Numbered from the stretch's first letter, positions 1 through 32,148 are shown. The stretch is DNA of 64,000 bases from Balaenoptera acutorostrata (GCF_949987535.1 NC_080064.1:45899937-45963936), one strand, 5' to 3'. The notes: a model not told the origin generated them from the letters alone. A program made the numbers and translations.

Positions 1-1609
1 GGTGCCAACAGATTTAAGAGCCTTTCTACGTGGTGGGCTGTGTCCCAGGAGAAGACATCAATGACAGCTAAGAGCGGCCACGTGGCCGTCTTGGTCCAGT
101 GGGTTTCATTCTGAAGCCAAGGACACAGGGGCTGCTTCCATCATTGTTCTGAGAGAAGCAGCTGGTGTCATCCAGGTGCCCTAAATAATAACTTCCCAGC
201 TTGCCTTTCCAGCTTCGCCCCCCCCCAGCATCCCTCCCAGCCCCTGCCCCCCGCACCCTTCCTGTCTCCCAGTCATGATGTGCTCTTTCGTGCCTCTTGT
301 GTTAGCACATGCAGTTCCCTGTGCCTGCATGCCATTCCTCCTCCTCCGCCTGTTGAGCCTCCTGGCGCCAGGAGTCTCTCTGGGCTCCTCTAGCACTTAC
401 ACAAGTTGAGTCAGTAATTTTAACCCTGTCTTGTTCCCAAAAGGCTTTGAGAGGAAAGTACTTTGCTTATTTCTGTGCTAGTCTCCATTTGTGGCTCCAG
501 ATCCACTGTCACTCTTCTCCACGCTTCTCTGTGCCCCTCCCTCTGGGTTCAGCCAATGAGGAGCCCCCCGCCTCCCCGGAAGACTAGAGGGCAGGAGGAG
601 CCAGGGGTCCCCTGGCTGGCTGTGTCCCTCCAAGCACAAGTCTCCTCTCCTCACCTTTCAAGCCAGAGGACAGTAAGGACCCCACTGTTAACTAGTCCCA
701 GGTTCTGCACACTCCCCTGTGGTTTCTCTGCACCCTGCATGCACATTTGTAAACAGCCCCTTTATTAAACTCGCTTCAGACTCCTGAATTCAGTGGGCTA
801 TCTGCTGGTTCCTGCCAACCCTGACTGACATAGCTGATACAGTCCCTTTGAGCACTGTGTGCCTTACAGCTGGCTCGTCCCCCCACATGTGAGCTCCTGA
901 AGGGAGGGGTCGTGTCTGAGCCAGTCTTCATCTCCGTGCACAGGTCCAGTACCCAGAAGACATGGGAAGTGTCCTTGACTCAGAAAGCACCAAAGTACCA
1001 GTACTGCCACACACGTGGGGTTGAATGAAGGGAGTTGCGTGAAATCGTCCATTCATTCACTTGTTTGTTCGTTCATTCAACCACAAGTGCTCACTGAAGG
1101 CCACGCGTACCAGGCTCAGAGGAAGACAGACTTCACGGAGCTGGCGTTGCACTGAGGGAAGCGGGCGTAGACAGGCAACAGCAAGCACAGTCCTTACACC
1201 ATTTCAGGTGACAGTTCATTCTGTGAAGGAGACAAAGCAAAGCAAAGGGGTACAAAGTGATGGGGTGGAGGTGCAGTTTTAGACACGTGGTTGGGGGCCC
1301 ACTGGGCAGAGAAGGATGTGCAGGAGCCAGGTCAGGGGACGCTCGGTGCAAGGACATTCCACACAGAGGGACCAGGAGCGAGCAACGCTGGGGGTGGGAA
1401 CGACCTCGGTCTATTGACGAACAGCAGGGAAGCCGGGAGGCCAGGGCAGGTTGGGTGCAGGGGAGACTCCTAGGAGTGGGTGGGAACTTGCTTTCTTGTA
1501 AGGCCCTTCCAGCTCTGGGATGTGAGAAGAGCCCAGGGCCGGCCAGCAACCACCTCCTGAATGGTCCAGGAGGAGGCCCCATGTGGGGCACACTCCCTTG
1601 TTCTCTCAG

Positions 1610-1745
1610 TCCTCACAATGACCTCATGAGGAGGGTTTTTCTACCCCCATTCCACACATGAAGAAACTGAAGTTCAGAGAGGTTAAGCAACTTGCCCAAG
1701 GTCACATAGAGAAAGAACTGGAAAGGAACCCAGGTCTGCCTGACC
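1610..1745 (-). repeat. MIR fragment
   Basis: GTTAAGCAACTTGCCCAAGG followed by TCACATAG is the reverse MIR core. Confidence 0.8.
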
Positions 1746-2334
1746 TGCAGGCCAGGAGAGGTTTTCCCAGGACCAGCACAGCCATTTGCCAAGGGCTTCC
1801 TCGTCAATAACATTGGCCCTACAGGGACAGGCTGGCAGGAGGAACCAAAGCTCCAGGCTGGGGGAGGCAAATCCCAAAGCCATACGCCAATAGAGAGGGA
1901 CCTGGGGTCTAAGCCTGGCTTTTTCCACAGCCCCCTACCCTCTGAAAAGGGGAAATGGTAGGTGAGCAGGAAAGCAGCCCCATGCCTGCCCCCTCCACCC
2001 CCCCCCCCCCACCCCACCCCGTGCCTCATACTTCCAGGGCCAGGGCGCAGTGGCTAATGGGTATCATTTCAGCCCTTTCATTTCTGGAGACACTATGCTG
2101 TCATAAAGACTGTCATTTCCTGCAGGATGATCAATGCATTGGCTGCCCGGAGGGCTGGGAACGGCAGTATCTGGGCACGTTCAGGAAGATAAAACCATCC
2201 TCTCTTTCTTTGCCATTCCAGTCCTTTCCCAAGCAGACACAGCCCTCGTGTTTCAGAGCATTGGCCTGGGGTCCCAAGAGGCCCCAGATCGCTGCACAGT
2301 CCCCCCAGCTCAGGGAAGAACTGTCCCTCTTAGC

Positions 2335-2480
2335 CTAGTTTCAACATGTCATAGCCATGTGACCTTGGGCACAGCACTTTCCCTCCCCAAACCTCAATTT
2401 CCTCATCTGTAAAATGGGGGCAACTATGTCTGCCTCACAAGGTGGCTTAAGTGGGATGATATATCTTAAACCCTTGCCAT
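2335..2480 (+). repeat. MIR fragment
   Basis: TGTGACCTTGGGCA and TTTCCTCATCTGTAAAATGG match the MIR core. Confidence 0.85.
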
Positions 2481-2536
2481 GTAGGGGTGCTTAAGAATAG
2501 TGGCTATGAAAATGATGGTGCTAGGGGTGATAGTGA

Positions 2537-2895
2537 TGCCTGCCACATTTTGAAAATAGGGAAACTGAGGCCAGAGAAGAAAATGGGCTCCCCCAAGGTC
2601 ACACAACAAGTCAGTGCCAAAGCTGGGCCTAGAACTTGGGTTTCGAGGCCAGAGCCTTTGCTCATTACCATTGACTCATAGGTCAATGGTAATAAGTGAG
2701 TTTTGTTGACTCCTTCCATGGGCAGGCACGGTCATGCATTATCTCATTTAATCCCCACAATGGACTGATGAAGTCAGTGTTATTATTATTCCTACTTTGC
2801 AGGTAGAAGGCTGCAGCTCAAAGAGATGAGGTGACCTGCCCAAGGTCACACAGCTAGCAAGTAGCGGAGCCTGAGTTCAACCCAGGTGGTCTATC
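2537..2895 (-). repeat. Two adjacent reverse MIR fragments
   Basis: Cores at about 2565-2620 and 2815-2880 (AAGGTCACACAGCTAGCAAG). A 12-bp inverted repeat lies between them. Confidence 0.75.
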
Positions 2896-4199
2896 TGCAG
2901 AGGCGCAGCTCCAGCCTCCATGCTGGGGCCCCTGAAGATCAGCTGCTGAGGGTGGAGATCGAGGCTCCCAGCTTTGTGTGCAGACGCCCTTGGCCCTGCC
3001 CCAGGCTGGCCTATCGTCTCCCCCATCTGATGCGCTGATGAGGGCAAGGCAAGCTTAGGTCCCGCTGCCACCCCAAAACCCAGCTCATGGGCCCTGAAGG
3101 GCAGAACCCCACCCAAGGTCGTCCTCAGAGAGTGTATGCTGTGTGTCCAGTCCTGCCCAGACAGGGAAATTGAGACCTGGGAAGTTTATGAGGTGTTCAC
3201 AACTCAGGCTGGTGGAGGAAGCCTGGCTCAGTGGCTGGAGGAGTCTGAGAGCAAGAAGTGGGTGGGAGAGAAAGAGGCTGGGGCCTCTGCTCCAAACACC
3301 CCAGAGTCTCCTGCTGGCACATGACCCTGACAGACCTCTAATTCATCATGTTGCTACGCCCTCACAACAAACCAGGAACTGTGGTCCCATTCTGCAGGTG
3401 GGTATATCAAGGCTCATAGCATCGAAGTGGCTTGCTCAAGCTCACTCAATTAAAAAGAAGAGTGTGGACTTGAACCCAGTTCTCCCATTGTCCAGGCTAC
3501 TCTTTTTCCCTTGTTTAATTCATTTCTTGCTTTATCAGCTCTTTTCTCTCTAGGTCTTTTCTCTGCAAATTACCAACTTATCTGCCCTCCCTGTCCCTGA
3601 TTTGGCTCCACTTGACTGTAAGCCTCTTGAAGTCAGGAATCTCTTTTGACTTGCTCCCCTCTGTATGCCTGGAGCCTATCACAGCAATAGGCACAAGGCT
3701 AGAAACCAGTGGATGTTTGTTGGATTGTTGAAGGGATTGTAATTGGACTACAATTTTTTAAATTGATGTCAGTGGTCGGCACGGTCAATTTGGAGATTTT
3801 TGTTATTATGAAAGGACTCACTTGAGTGATTCATTATGCAAATATAAAGGTGAACAGGGGAAAGTCATGTATTATAAATGTATTTTTTGTTTATTTTTCA
3901 TTAACAAGATTGCTCCACTTCTTGATATATAGGGCTCTGGACCAATTCGCATAAGGATGCCAGAGGTCTTCTCACAGGGGAGCATTGGAAATCCAACCCA
4001 TGCTCACTGTGGTGTGAACTTAGAAAAACGTGGGTGGACTGGAGTAGCTCTGAGTGAAGTCCAATGGCAGGAGAAAGTCCAGAGGGTTCCAAAGAGAGCT
4101 CAGCTGGAGGAGAAGGATGGGCTAGTAATCTGAGCTCAACATCAGGGTGAGGACAGAGACACATGGGACTTCAATCAGTTTTTCAGTCAAGGATCATGG

Positions 4200-4205
4200 T
4201 TTATT
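4200..4205 (-). terminator. Candidate CDCP2 polyadenylation signal
   Basis: AATAAA read on the minus strand, about 775 nt past the stop codon. It is a plausible cleavage signal, but other minus-strand AATAAA hexamers occur further on (for example near 3885), so its use is inferred. Confidence 0.35.
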
Positions 4206-4978
4206 TAGGGAAAAATGCCATCATGAAAGAGACACCAGTCCTCAGCCTCCAGCCTCACTACTGAGCATAGTATGGGCCTGCCTGTGGTTTATACTCTAGG
4301 GGTCTGTCCACCCGGTGGACAGGCAACCACCAGGATGCGCAAGACCAGTCTTCAACAGTGCCACCATGTGGCAGGGGCTAAAGCAACAGCACTAGGTGGG
4401 GTTTCAGCTTCCTTTCTCTCTGTTCCTGGAGTTTGGAGGCAGGACTAATCTGCTTTAGATAAAGTCCTCAGGGTTCCTGGATCAGTTCAGGAGAGTGGAG
4501 GCCCCTGGATGGATACCGAACTTCCTGCTAATGAACGCTTAGGATGAGCAATTAGTCAGAAAATTAGGAGAGGCCTTATTTGTATCCTGAGTTGGTGAAG
4601 CAGTCGTACAAGTTATAGAACAAGTCAGTTTTATCAACTCTGTCACCAGTGACCACAACTATCTATGCTGACATATACACACAGGAGAGTTCTTTTCTAT
4701 AGCAGAAAATCTTCAAAATTAATAACAACAACAACTGCACACACATGCATGGCATGCTATAGTTTATACAGCTCTTATCCATGCTCTTCTCTGAGCCTCA
4801 CGCCAGCCCTGTGAGATAAGCAGGGCAGAGTAAAGGTCCCCAGGAAACTGAGGCTCAGAGAGGGATAGTGACTTGCCCATGGTCGTCATAAAGTCAAAAA
4901 GCCCTGGTCCTGCCCCTGTTGTGAGGTGCCCAAGCTGCCGCCCAGGGATGCCAGATGCCACGTCCCTACCCTCCCGAC

Positions 4979-25048
<20,070 letters not shown>

Positions 25049-25339
25049 CTCCTCGCTGGGGGCCCCGCAGGTCTGCCGAGCTCGGGGCAGGCCAGGACCT
25101 GAGGGTCTGGAGCAGGGGAAAGAGAGGTGAGGCTGAAAGGGCCTCCAAGTTAATGGTGGTGTGAATAATTCATCAGCACCTTGAATTAGTAAGCTGATCC
25201 CCAGGTGGTTCCTTCACTCCACCCTAAGGTGACGGATCTAGTGTCACCAGGTTGACACTTCGGAGGTCTGCACTGGCCACACTGGATGGGTAAGGGAAGC
25301 ACCTTAGGGCTGGGAGGGAATTTAGTGGTGGAGAAGGGG

Positions 25340-25560
25340 CACGAGTTTTGGGGCTAGGCAGACCTGAGATCATCCCCGGTCAGCCTCCGATTGGCCAGGT
25401 GACCTTGAACAAGTCATCCAACTCCTCTAGGTCTTGACCTGACTCATCTGTCCAGTGGGGCCATTTAGCCCTGCCTCTAGGCTATTGTGGAAATGAAATG
25501 TGGTAACATACACTAAAGCACACAGTGAGTGCTTGCTATAGGTTTCCCTATCCTCCACCG
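25340..25560 (+). repeat. MIR fragment
   Basis: Long, diverged copy with GGTGACCTTGAACAAGTCA and the CATCTGTCCAGTGGGG variant core. Confidence 0.7.
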
Positions 25561-28499
25561 ATGGGGGAGTGGGACAAGCATCCCTCAGACATGCTTAGAT
25601 GAGCTCAGAGAGAGAGCGAAGTGAAGAATGAAGCAGGAACAACAGAATGGGAAAATCGTATAGGACAACTCCTAATGCAGTCATGGATCTGGGCCACAGT
25701 GTAAATTCTGGCCAAGGATATTAAATGTTCACCTTTTTATTGATCCACAAACCTGGCTTGAACATCACTATGTGCCAGGCCCTGTGCTAGGAGCTGGGCC
25801 GCAGCAATACCCTCAGGGGCGCCGTGTCCAACAGGAAACAGGATCTTTCAATTTACTCTAGGAGCCCTATTTGGTTCAGTCAATGAATGAGCCTTGGGCC
25901 CAAGGCTCATTTCCTAAGCTCCTTCTCTGTGCAGAGCCTGCACCAGGCACAGGGCATCCGAGGTGAACATGGCATGTTCCTGCCTCCCAGTGAGGAGCCT
26001 GGGCTCTGGCTTGACAGACAAGGGCTGAATCCAGGCTCTACCCTTCACTGCTGGGCTGCGGGGGCCTCTCTGAGGCCCAGTCTCCTGGACCACGACAGGA
26101 GAGCAGTGCAGTGCCTGCAGTTTGTGGAGAGGATTAGATGAGATAATGTAGGGGAAGCCCAAGCCAGTGCCTGGCTCAGTGCATAGGAGGATATTTATTG
26201 ACCTCTGAGGAGCTCAGACGTCCATCTGCCAGACCACGTGTTGCCTCTGGCCCATCCTTTTGTCAGGAGGTCCCCAGGGAGCCCTTTGCTGCCAGCACGG
26301 GAGGGAGGCCACCTGGAAGGTTTTCAGCTAAGAGCATCGGGAATGGTCAGGCCTGAGGGACTGGCTTACCGGTGGGGCCTGATTGGCCAGAACAGAGAGG
26401 TTCTGTGTACTGAGCCGTCTGAGGGGACTGGAGCTTTTATTAAACACCTGCTGTGTGTATGAGTAAGGGCGCTAACCCAGTGCCTGCTGAGTACTGGGCA
26501 TGGTGCTGAGCCTCCCAGACCTGTGCTTGTGTCCCCCCAGTTTCAGAGGCACATATGGGACCCTACATCTTGCAGAGGAGGAAGCTGAAGTGCAGACGGT
26601 TTGAGCCACTGTCGTGGGTTGAGTTGCTTCACAAGAAGACCCTGTGGCAGGGAGCTGAGGACAAGGAGTTTATCCGGGAGGTGATCCCCGGAAGCACAGG
26701 TAGGGGAGGGGGGCAGGGAGACGGGGGTGAGAAGAAGCTGATTCAGGGTATGTTAGCCAGCAGCTGACCACCGTGGGCAACCGAGGCTCCACCCCCAAGG
26801 GCACCTCTGGGAGATGGTGTTTCAGTGAGGCAGGAGGAGGCAGCGTGTTTGTCCACCACTGCCAGCTGCCCCTGGGTGACGGCCGCTCGAGGCCATCCTT
26901 TCCCAGGCATTTCCAACCTGCCTGTGTATGCCCCAGTGTCCAGGGGTCACAGCAGGAACTTGGGAATGGTGAGGGCCACAGGGTGTGGGCAGGGCTGTGA
27001 CAGCATCCACTTGTTACCCCCTGAATCCCTCATCTGTGAAGTGTTTGTCCCACCCCTGGAGCAACCGCCTCTCTCCCTGCACCCCAGTGAAGCTCCAGTC
27101 TCCTTTCCCTGCTGTTCTCCCCGCCCCGCCTCGCATATCCCTCACCCCATCTTCTTCCTTGGGCTGAGATTCCAGGCTCAGGGTCATCCTGCCCTCCCTT
27201 CATGACATCTGCTGGACAAGTCCCCCTGGCCACACTCTCCGCCAGGTGTCTGGACCTCTGGGCGCTGCTGGGCAGAGTCCCGTCACCATGTAGTCAGCAC
27301 CAGCACCCGCTGTTCATGGTCTCCAGCCTCGTCTAGGGTCTCGGCTCCGCCCCCCAGCCTTTCCATGTTTCCCCAGGTGACTCTCTCTGTGACTCTCCAC
27401 AGACACCATCCCAGGCGGTCACCAGTCTCCCCGAGACAGTGCATCCCCACCTCTCCTGCAGATGACCCCATCCCTTCCCGTGGAGGGAAAAAGGCAAACA
27501 GTAAAGTAGGAGCCCCTTCGCCTTACAGACCTCACCTTGTGCTCATACATCCCTCCCTGCAGCCTCTGAGGAAGGTGTTCCCACCTCCTGTCCGAGGCCA
27601 ATCCCTCCAACCTGTGCCGGGAGCCCAGTCCTCCCACTGCTTTGGGCACCTAGCTCTCCAGTAGCTCTTGCCTTCCCCATATCCTTAGAGCCTCTCCTGC
27701 CCAGCTGGCGCTCTCCATCCACAGTTAAGCGCATGCAGGTCTCCCCACCATGGCTGGGGATACAAACCCTTTCCATGAGCCTGTGTTTCCCTCCAGCTCT
27801 CACCCTACCCATCTGCTGGCTTTCACTCCCAGGCTTCTTGAGAGCAGTGTCTACACTTATCTCTTCCATTTCTCCCTCCTCTCCCTCTTCCAAGGTTTGC
27901 TGGGCTGCACTCCCCCACTGCAGTCAAACTATATGTCCTGGTCACCAACAATTTCTGGTCACTAAAGTCCCATCAATGTTCCCCCTTTCTCCTAAATAAA
28001 CCATGTGCTTTCAAATCCTGTTTCAAGGTCTGCTTTTGGGAGAGCCCAAACTGGGATGCACGCCCACTCCTAGAACATCACTGGCAAGAGGAGGTTAGCA
28101 TGATTCATCCCGAAAGACCAGGCATTTCACTTCCACCATGCTCCAGAATTTTGGTTAGCAAGAGCAAGGATGGCCGTTGGGCTGGTAACCACCAGAGCGC
28201 CCCTCGGGTCCCCCACAGCTCCCAGCTGAACTTATCGCCGCCCCTCCCCCAAACTGGCTTCTCCCTCAGGTTTCCTATTCAAGGTGGCAGCACAACCAAC
28301 CCACCAAGCCAGAAACGCAGGAGCTGCCTCGACTTCCCCTTATCCCCATATTGACAGTCACACTTGAGTTTGGTCACCACTCTAGGCTCTGACACAACTT
28401 CTGAAACCATCACTACCCCCTCTCCATCTCTCTCTGCATTTCTACAGCAGGCTCTTCCATCTCACCGGCCCACGTGTCTCCGCTCTTGCCTGCTTCTTG

Positions 28500-29040
28500 C
28501 CCACCCCACCCACTCTCTACTCTGATCTTTCTAAAATGCTAATCTGACCATGTCAGCCCTCTGCTCAGGATAAAATCCAAAGTTCTCTGCTTGGCATTCA
28601 TGCCTCTTCAGGACAACCCACTACCCTCCCACACATGGAGCGCATCTCAGACTTTGTCCCCATCCTGAGAGTCACATCCCAGCTACCCGCATCTCTCTCA
28701 CTTCTCCTACACGCTGTGCCCTGAGCCTGGATTGCCTTTCTTTCTGCTCTATCTTCCCTTGACAGACTCTTACTCATCCTTCAAAACATTGTCACCTCCT
28801 CCAGGGAGTCATCCTGACCCCACCCCAAGCTGGAAGTGTGCCCCTCCCTGGGCGCACCCCTAGCACAGAGGGGACCACCCGTGCTCTGGCTGCCTGGTTT
28901 TTCTGTGAATACTCTCCATCTACTTGGGTTTTCATCCCACCGCCCAGCACAAGCTTCACCCAGAGCATATTCTTTCGTTGTCTCCGTCCAACTGCACGTC
29001 CTCCCCCAGCACATGCTAAGTGCTCAGCAGCCATTTATAG
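28500..29040 (+). repeat. L2-like fragment
   Basis: CTGACCATGTCAGCCCTCTG and TCATCCTTCAAAACATTGTC are L2-type phrases. Confidence 0.7.
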
Positions 29041-29144
29041 ATTGAGCTGCTCAAGGACACACAACCAGGAAGTGTCCTTGTCTGTTTGAGCCCATGTTCC
29101 TCTGTGTCCGAAGCGTGTGCTTTTAACCCTGCCCAGTGGGGTGG

Positions 29145-29350
29145 CAGGGTGGTCTGGTGTGGTGGTTAAGCCCAGAGCCCCTAGAACCCAGACCATATGG
29201 GTTCAGATCACAACTCTGGCAGTTACCAGCTGTGCGACCTTGTACAAGTCACTTTGCTTCTACAGGCATCATTTCCTTGCCTGTGACATTTCTGCCAGGC
29301 GTTGTGAGGGTAGGTGGGTGGGGACCTCTGGCATGGGAGGAGTGCCAGCA
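29145..29350 (+). repeat. MIR fragment
   Basis: GTGTGGTGGTTAAGCCCAGA to CAGCTGTGCGACCTTGTACA, most of a MIR. Confidence 0.8.
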
Positions 29351-29422
29351 CACAGTAAGCTGGGAATGCGTGTCTTCCCTTATCCTATGTTCCATCTGTG
29401 TGAACGCCAAAGGCTGCACAGA

Positions 29423-29790
29423 GGACTTCCCTGGTGGCGCAGTGGTTAAGAGTCCACCTGCCAATGCAGGGGACACGGGTTCGAGCCCTGGTCCAGGAAG
29501 ATCCCACATGCCGTGGAGCAACTAAGCCCATGCGCCACAACTACTGAGCCTGCACTCTAGAGCCTGTGAGCCACAACTACTGAGCCCGCGTGCCACAACT
29601 ACTGAAACCCGCATGCCTAGAGCCCGTGCTCCGCAACAAGAGAAGCCTCCGCAACGAGAAGCACACGCACTGCAATGAAGAGTAGCTCCCGCTTGCCATA
29701 ACTAGAGAAAGCCTGTGCGCCGCAGTGAAGACCCAATGCAGCCAAAAATAAATAAATAAATAAGAAATATATTTTAAAAAACAAAACAAA
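29423..29790 (+). mobile_element. CHR-class SINE, long type
   Basis: Head GGACTTCCCTGGTGGCGCAG, AAAT tail. Duplication AAAGGCTGCA on both sides, repeated twice after the tail. Confidence 0.93.
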
Positions 29791-29872
29791 AAAACAAAGG
29801 CTGCAAAGAGGCTGCACAGACCCCAGGTCTCGCACGTGTCTTTCTAACCCATCTCTCCTTGAAGTCACCTCT

Positions 29873-30198
29873 GGGCGGGGCCTCCCCTGCCTGGTTGCCC
29901 CTCCCTCCAATCAGCAGCCTGGCCTCAACTGCTCTCCCAGTCCCCAGGGGAGGTGGCGGAGAAGGAACAAAGGCCACCCGCCGCCACCCCGCCAGGGTCA
30001 CTGGGGAGTGCCTGTGCCCTCAACAGGACCGTCACCCTGCGCAGTCGGGGGCCTTCCAGTGTCTTGCTGTGCAGACTCCCACGGCTGAGCCCTGAGGACC
30101 CACCTCAAACTCCCAGGGGGTGTCTTAGTGTAGAGAGGACCCTCCTTTCTGCAGCACCCTGGAGCTACTGGGCACAGAGCTGTCCCTGAAACGGTGTT
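29873..30198 (+). promoter_or_regulatory. Candidate promoter and first exon of the Tctex1-type gene
   Basis: A GC box (GGGCGGGG, 29873-29880) and a CCAAT box (29907-29911) are followed by GC-rich sequence without an ATG. The stretch ends at a strong donor, GTGTT|GTGAGTATG, at 30198/30199. This would suit an untranslated first exon on the plus strand about 1.5 kb before the Tctex1 exons. The link is positional inference only. Confidence 0.3.
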
Positions 30199-30626
30199 GT
30201 GAGTATGTCCGGGGGTGGTGTGCTGCCATGCTGTATCTGTCACTGTGCATATTTGTCTGTCTCTGGGTGCACCTGTGTTGCCATCTGGTCACGCTGTTTT
30301 CTTGGGCTCATGAGCCCACTTTAGTGTCTATGCATGGGGCACCACGTATGTTGATCTCTTTGTGGGTGACTGTCCATTGCTGAGTGTGAATATGCCCTTT
30401 TGTGACTATAGCCACTCATACCTGTTCCTTTGCACACATCTCTTATGCCCCTTCCACACTCACTGGCCAGACGTTGTGCTGGATGGGATGGTGGGTGGGG
30501 ATGGGGCAGGCTACAGTGCCTGCCCTCATGCAACACCACTTTCTCCATCAGCTGTTCTACCCTGTGAGCATCCGTGTCTTTGCCTATAAAACAGGGAAGC
30601 TACTGCTCTCAAGATGGTGAGAATTA

Positions 30627-30939
30627 GGGCTTCCCTGGTGGCGCAGTGGTTGAGAATCTGCCTGCCAATGCAGGGGACACGGGTTCGAGCCCTGGTCTGG
30701 GAAGATCCCACATGCCGCGGAGCAAGTAGGCCCGTGAGCCACAACTACTGAGCCTGTGCGTCTGGAGCCTGTGCTCCGCAACAAGAGAGGCCGCGATAGT
30801 GAGAGGCCCGCGCACCGCGATGAAGAGTGGCCCCCGCTTGCCGCAACTGGAGAAAGCCCTCGCACAGAAACGAAGACCCACCCAACACAGCCATAAATAA
30901 ATAAATAAATACTTTAAAATAAATAAATAAATAAATAAA
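30627..30939 (+). mobile_element. CHR-class SINE, long type
   Basis: Very well-preserved GGGCTTCCCTGGTGGCGCAG head and AAAT tail. Perfect 16-base duplication AAGATGGTGAGAATTA. Confidence 0.95.
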
Positions 30940-31667
30940 AGATGGTGAGAATTAAGTGAGATAACTTAGTGGACACTGTTGATGTGCCACCTCTGTCACC
31001 CTGGCCCGGCTGGAGGAACACGCACCGGGGGCTTCCTGCGTCTCCCTGCCTGGGGGCTTCTCTGGTTGCCAGGCTGAGCCCACACCTGGGAGGCCACAAG
31101 CGCCAGGAGTTGGAACAAGCCTCAGTCCCAGAGAGACAACGGATGTTGGTGGATAAACACCCCAGCTCCCTCGCCCCTGGGTGGGGAAGTTCTGAGTGCC
31201 TTCTGCGGTCAGTGGCAGGACCCCAGCGGATGAGCTCCAGCTGTGCAGGGAAAAGCTGCCCATCAACACACGCTGTGCTGGCTTCCCTCCCCACTCCCTC
31301 GCCGTGCTTCCCTGGATCCCCTCCCACGTAAACTTCTTGCATCCACATCCCCGCTCAGAGTCAGCTTTGCGGCACACCCAGCCTGAAACAGATGACTCAG
31401 ACCTGGAGCTCAGGAGACGTTCAGCAGGTGCTACTTACCTCCATGCTTACTTTTCCAGAATTGGACGTCTTCGAGAACACAGTCGTGACTCCAGCTGAAC
31501 CGCCACCTGCCCATCAGCATCATCCAGGAGCAGGTGTGGGCCAGAGGCCTGGGGATGCAGGGAGTGGGAGGGGAGTCGGGGCCGTGGGCGCTCGGGCACC
31601 TACCACAGGCTGAGCCCCTTGGAAGCATAGGACTACAGAGTTGTACAATTACGTTCTTGTGTCCCAG

Positions 31668-31745
31668 GTTCTACATTCCATTGTCCACCCCACTGCTCAG
31701 ACTCAGGGTTCTATGTCCAACATACAGGCTTCAAGCCCCAATTCT
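31668..31745 (+). CDS. Tctex1-type gene, probable penultimate exon
   Basis: Follows a good acceptor (CTTGTGTCCCAG) and ends at ATTCT|GTATGC. The frame enters and leaves in phase 2. Its end encodes PTYRLQAP, matching the short NTYxLxP segment that precedes the Tctex1 fold in the family. The donor lacks the usual G at position -1, so this boundary is less certain than the next exon. Confidence 0.45.
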
Positions 31746-32148
31746 GTATGCCTTGTTGCAAAGACTCCCCACCATCACCCCCCTCCTCCCCTCTCTCCAT
31801 GTCCTCTTGCGGGCGGCCAGGCCGGAGGTGAAGTTCCTCTGGGTCCGGGCGCAGGAGTTGATGCAGGCTCACCTGCCCAACAAGCTGGCCGGTGTGGCCT
31901 ACCATCCGGCCCTGTGTGCCCACCTGGCCGCTGTGCTGAGTGCTGAGATCCAGGACCTGGTCAAGACTGTCACCCCGCCCCACTACAGGCTGGTGTGCTC
32001 TGTCAGCATCGGGAGCAAGGGGCAGGACAGCGTGGTGGTCTCCAGCGGGTGCCTGTGGGACCCACATGCAGACAGCTTTGCCATCTCCCACTACGTGAAC
32101 CCCACGCTCTTCAGCATGGCACTGGTGCATGCCATCTATTTGGAGTGA
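31668..32148 (+). CDS. Tctex1/DYNLT-type dynein light chain gene, 3' part
   Basis: The joined segments 31668-31745 and 31821-32148 end in a complete Tctex1 domain of about 110 residues. Family hallmarks are TYRLQAP before the first helix, YRLVCSVSIG, GCLWDP and a LF..A.V.AIYLE ending. DYNLT proteins dimerise as cargo-binding light chains of cytoplasmic or ciliary dynein. By the GCLWDP and terminal YLE features this copy resembles DYNLT4 and DYNLT5, but it lies between CDCP2 and CYB5RL, away from either gene's usual human location. The proposed 75-nt intron (GT...AG, pyrimidine-rich) joins in phase 2. It is a multiple of three without a stop, so retention would keep the frame. The start codon and 5' exons are unresolved. 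It could be an intact but poorly described paralogue or a decaying copy, and no stop interrupts the domain. Confidence 0.7.
31821..32148 (+). CDS. Tctex1-type gene, terminal coding exon (Tctex1 domain)
   Basis: Starts after a long pyrimidine tract and GGCGGCCAG, and ends with TGA at 32146-32148. It encodes PEVKFLW to HAIYLE with no internal stop, comprising two predicted helices and then the beta strands of the light chain core. Composition is GC-rich like the neighbouring real exons. Confidence 0.78.

Larger units (their letters stand above)
1..4978. other. Intergenic DNA and probable CDCP2 3' UTR
   Basis: No coding exon is recognisable on either strand. The stretch is mostly old MIR and L2 fragments, a poly-C run near 1998-2010 and unclassified sequence. 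The part from about 4200 to 4978 lies directly downstream of the CDCP2 stop codon on the minus strand. It probably holds the CDCP2 3' UTR, because a minus-strand AATAAA occurs at 4200-4205. Confidence 0.6.
25049..31667. other. Intergenic region between CDCP2 and the Tctex1-type gene
   Basis: Begins with the CDCP2 leader and promoter. It includes MIR fragments (25340-25560, 29145-29350), L2-like sequence (about 28500-29040), two long CHR SINEs and a promoter-like patch at 29873-29911. Open frames at 30.9-31.6 kb might belong to upstream exons of the Tctex1-type gene, but none could be joined in phase. Confidence 0.55.

Noticed and set aside
31392..31613. Possible extra Tctex1-gene exon (DVFENTVVTP, acceptor at 31462)
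   Set aside because: It has a good acceptor and a CAG|GTGTGG donor, but it leaves in phase 1 while the next supported exon needs phase 2.
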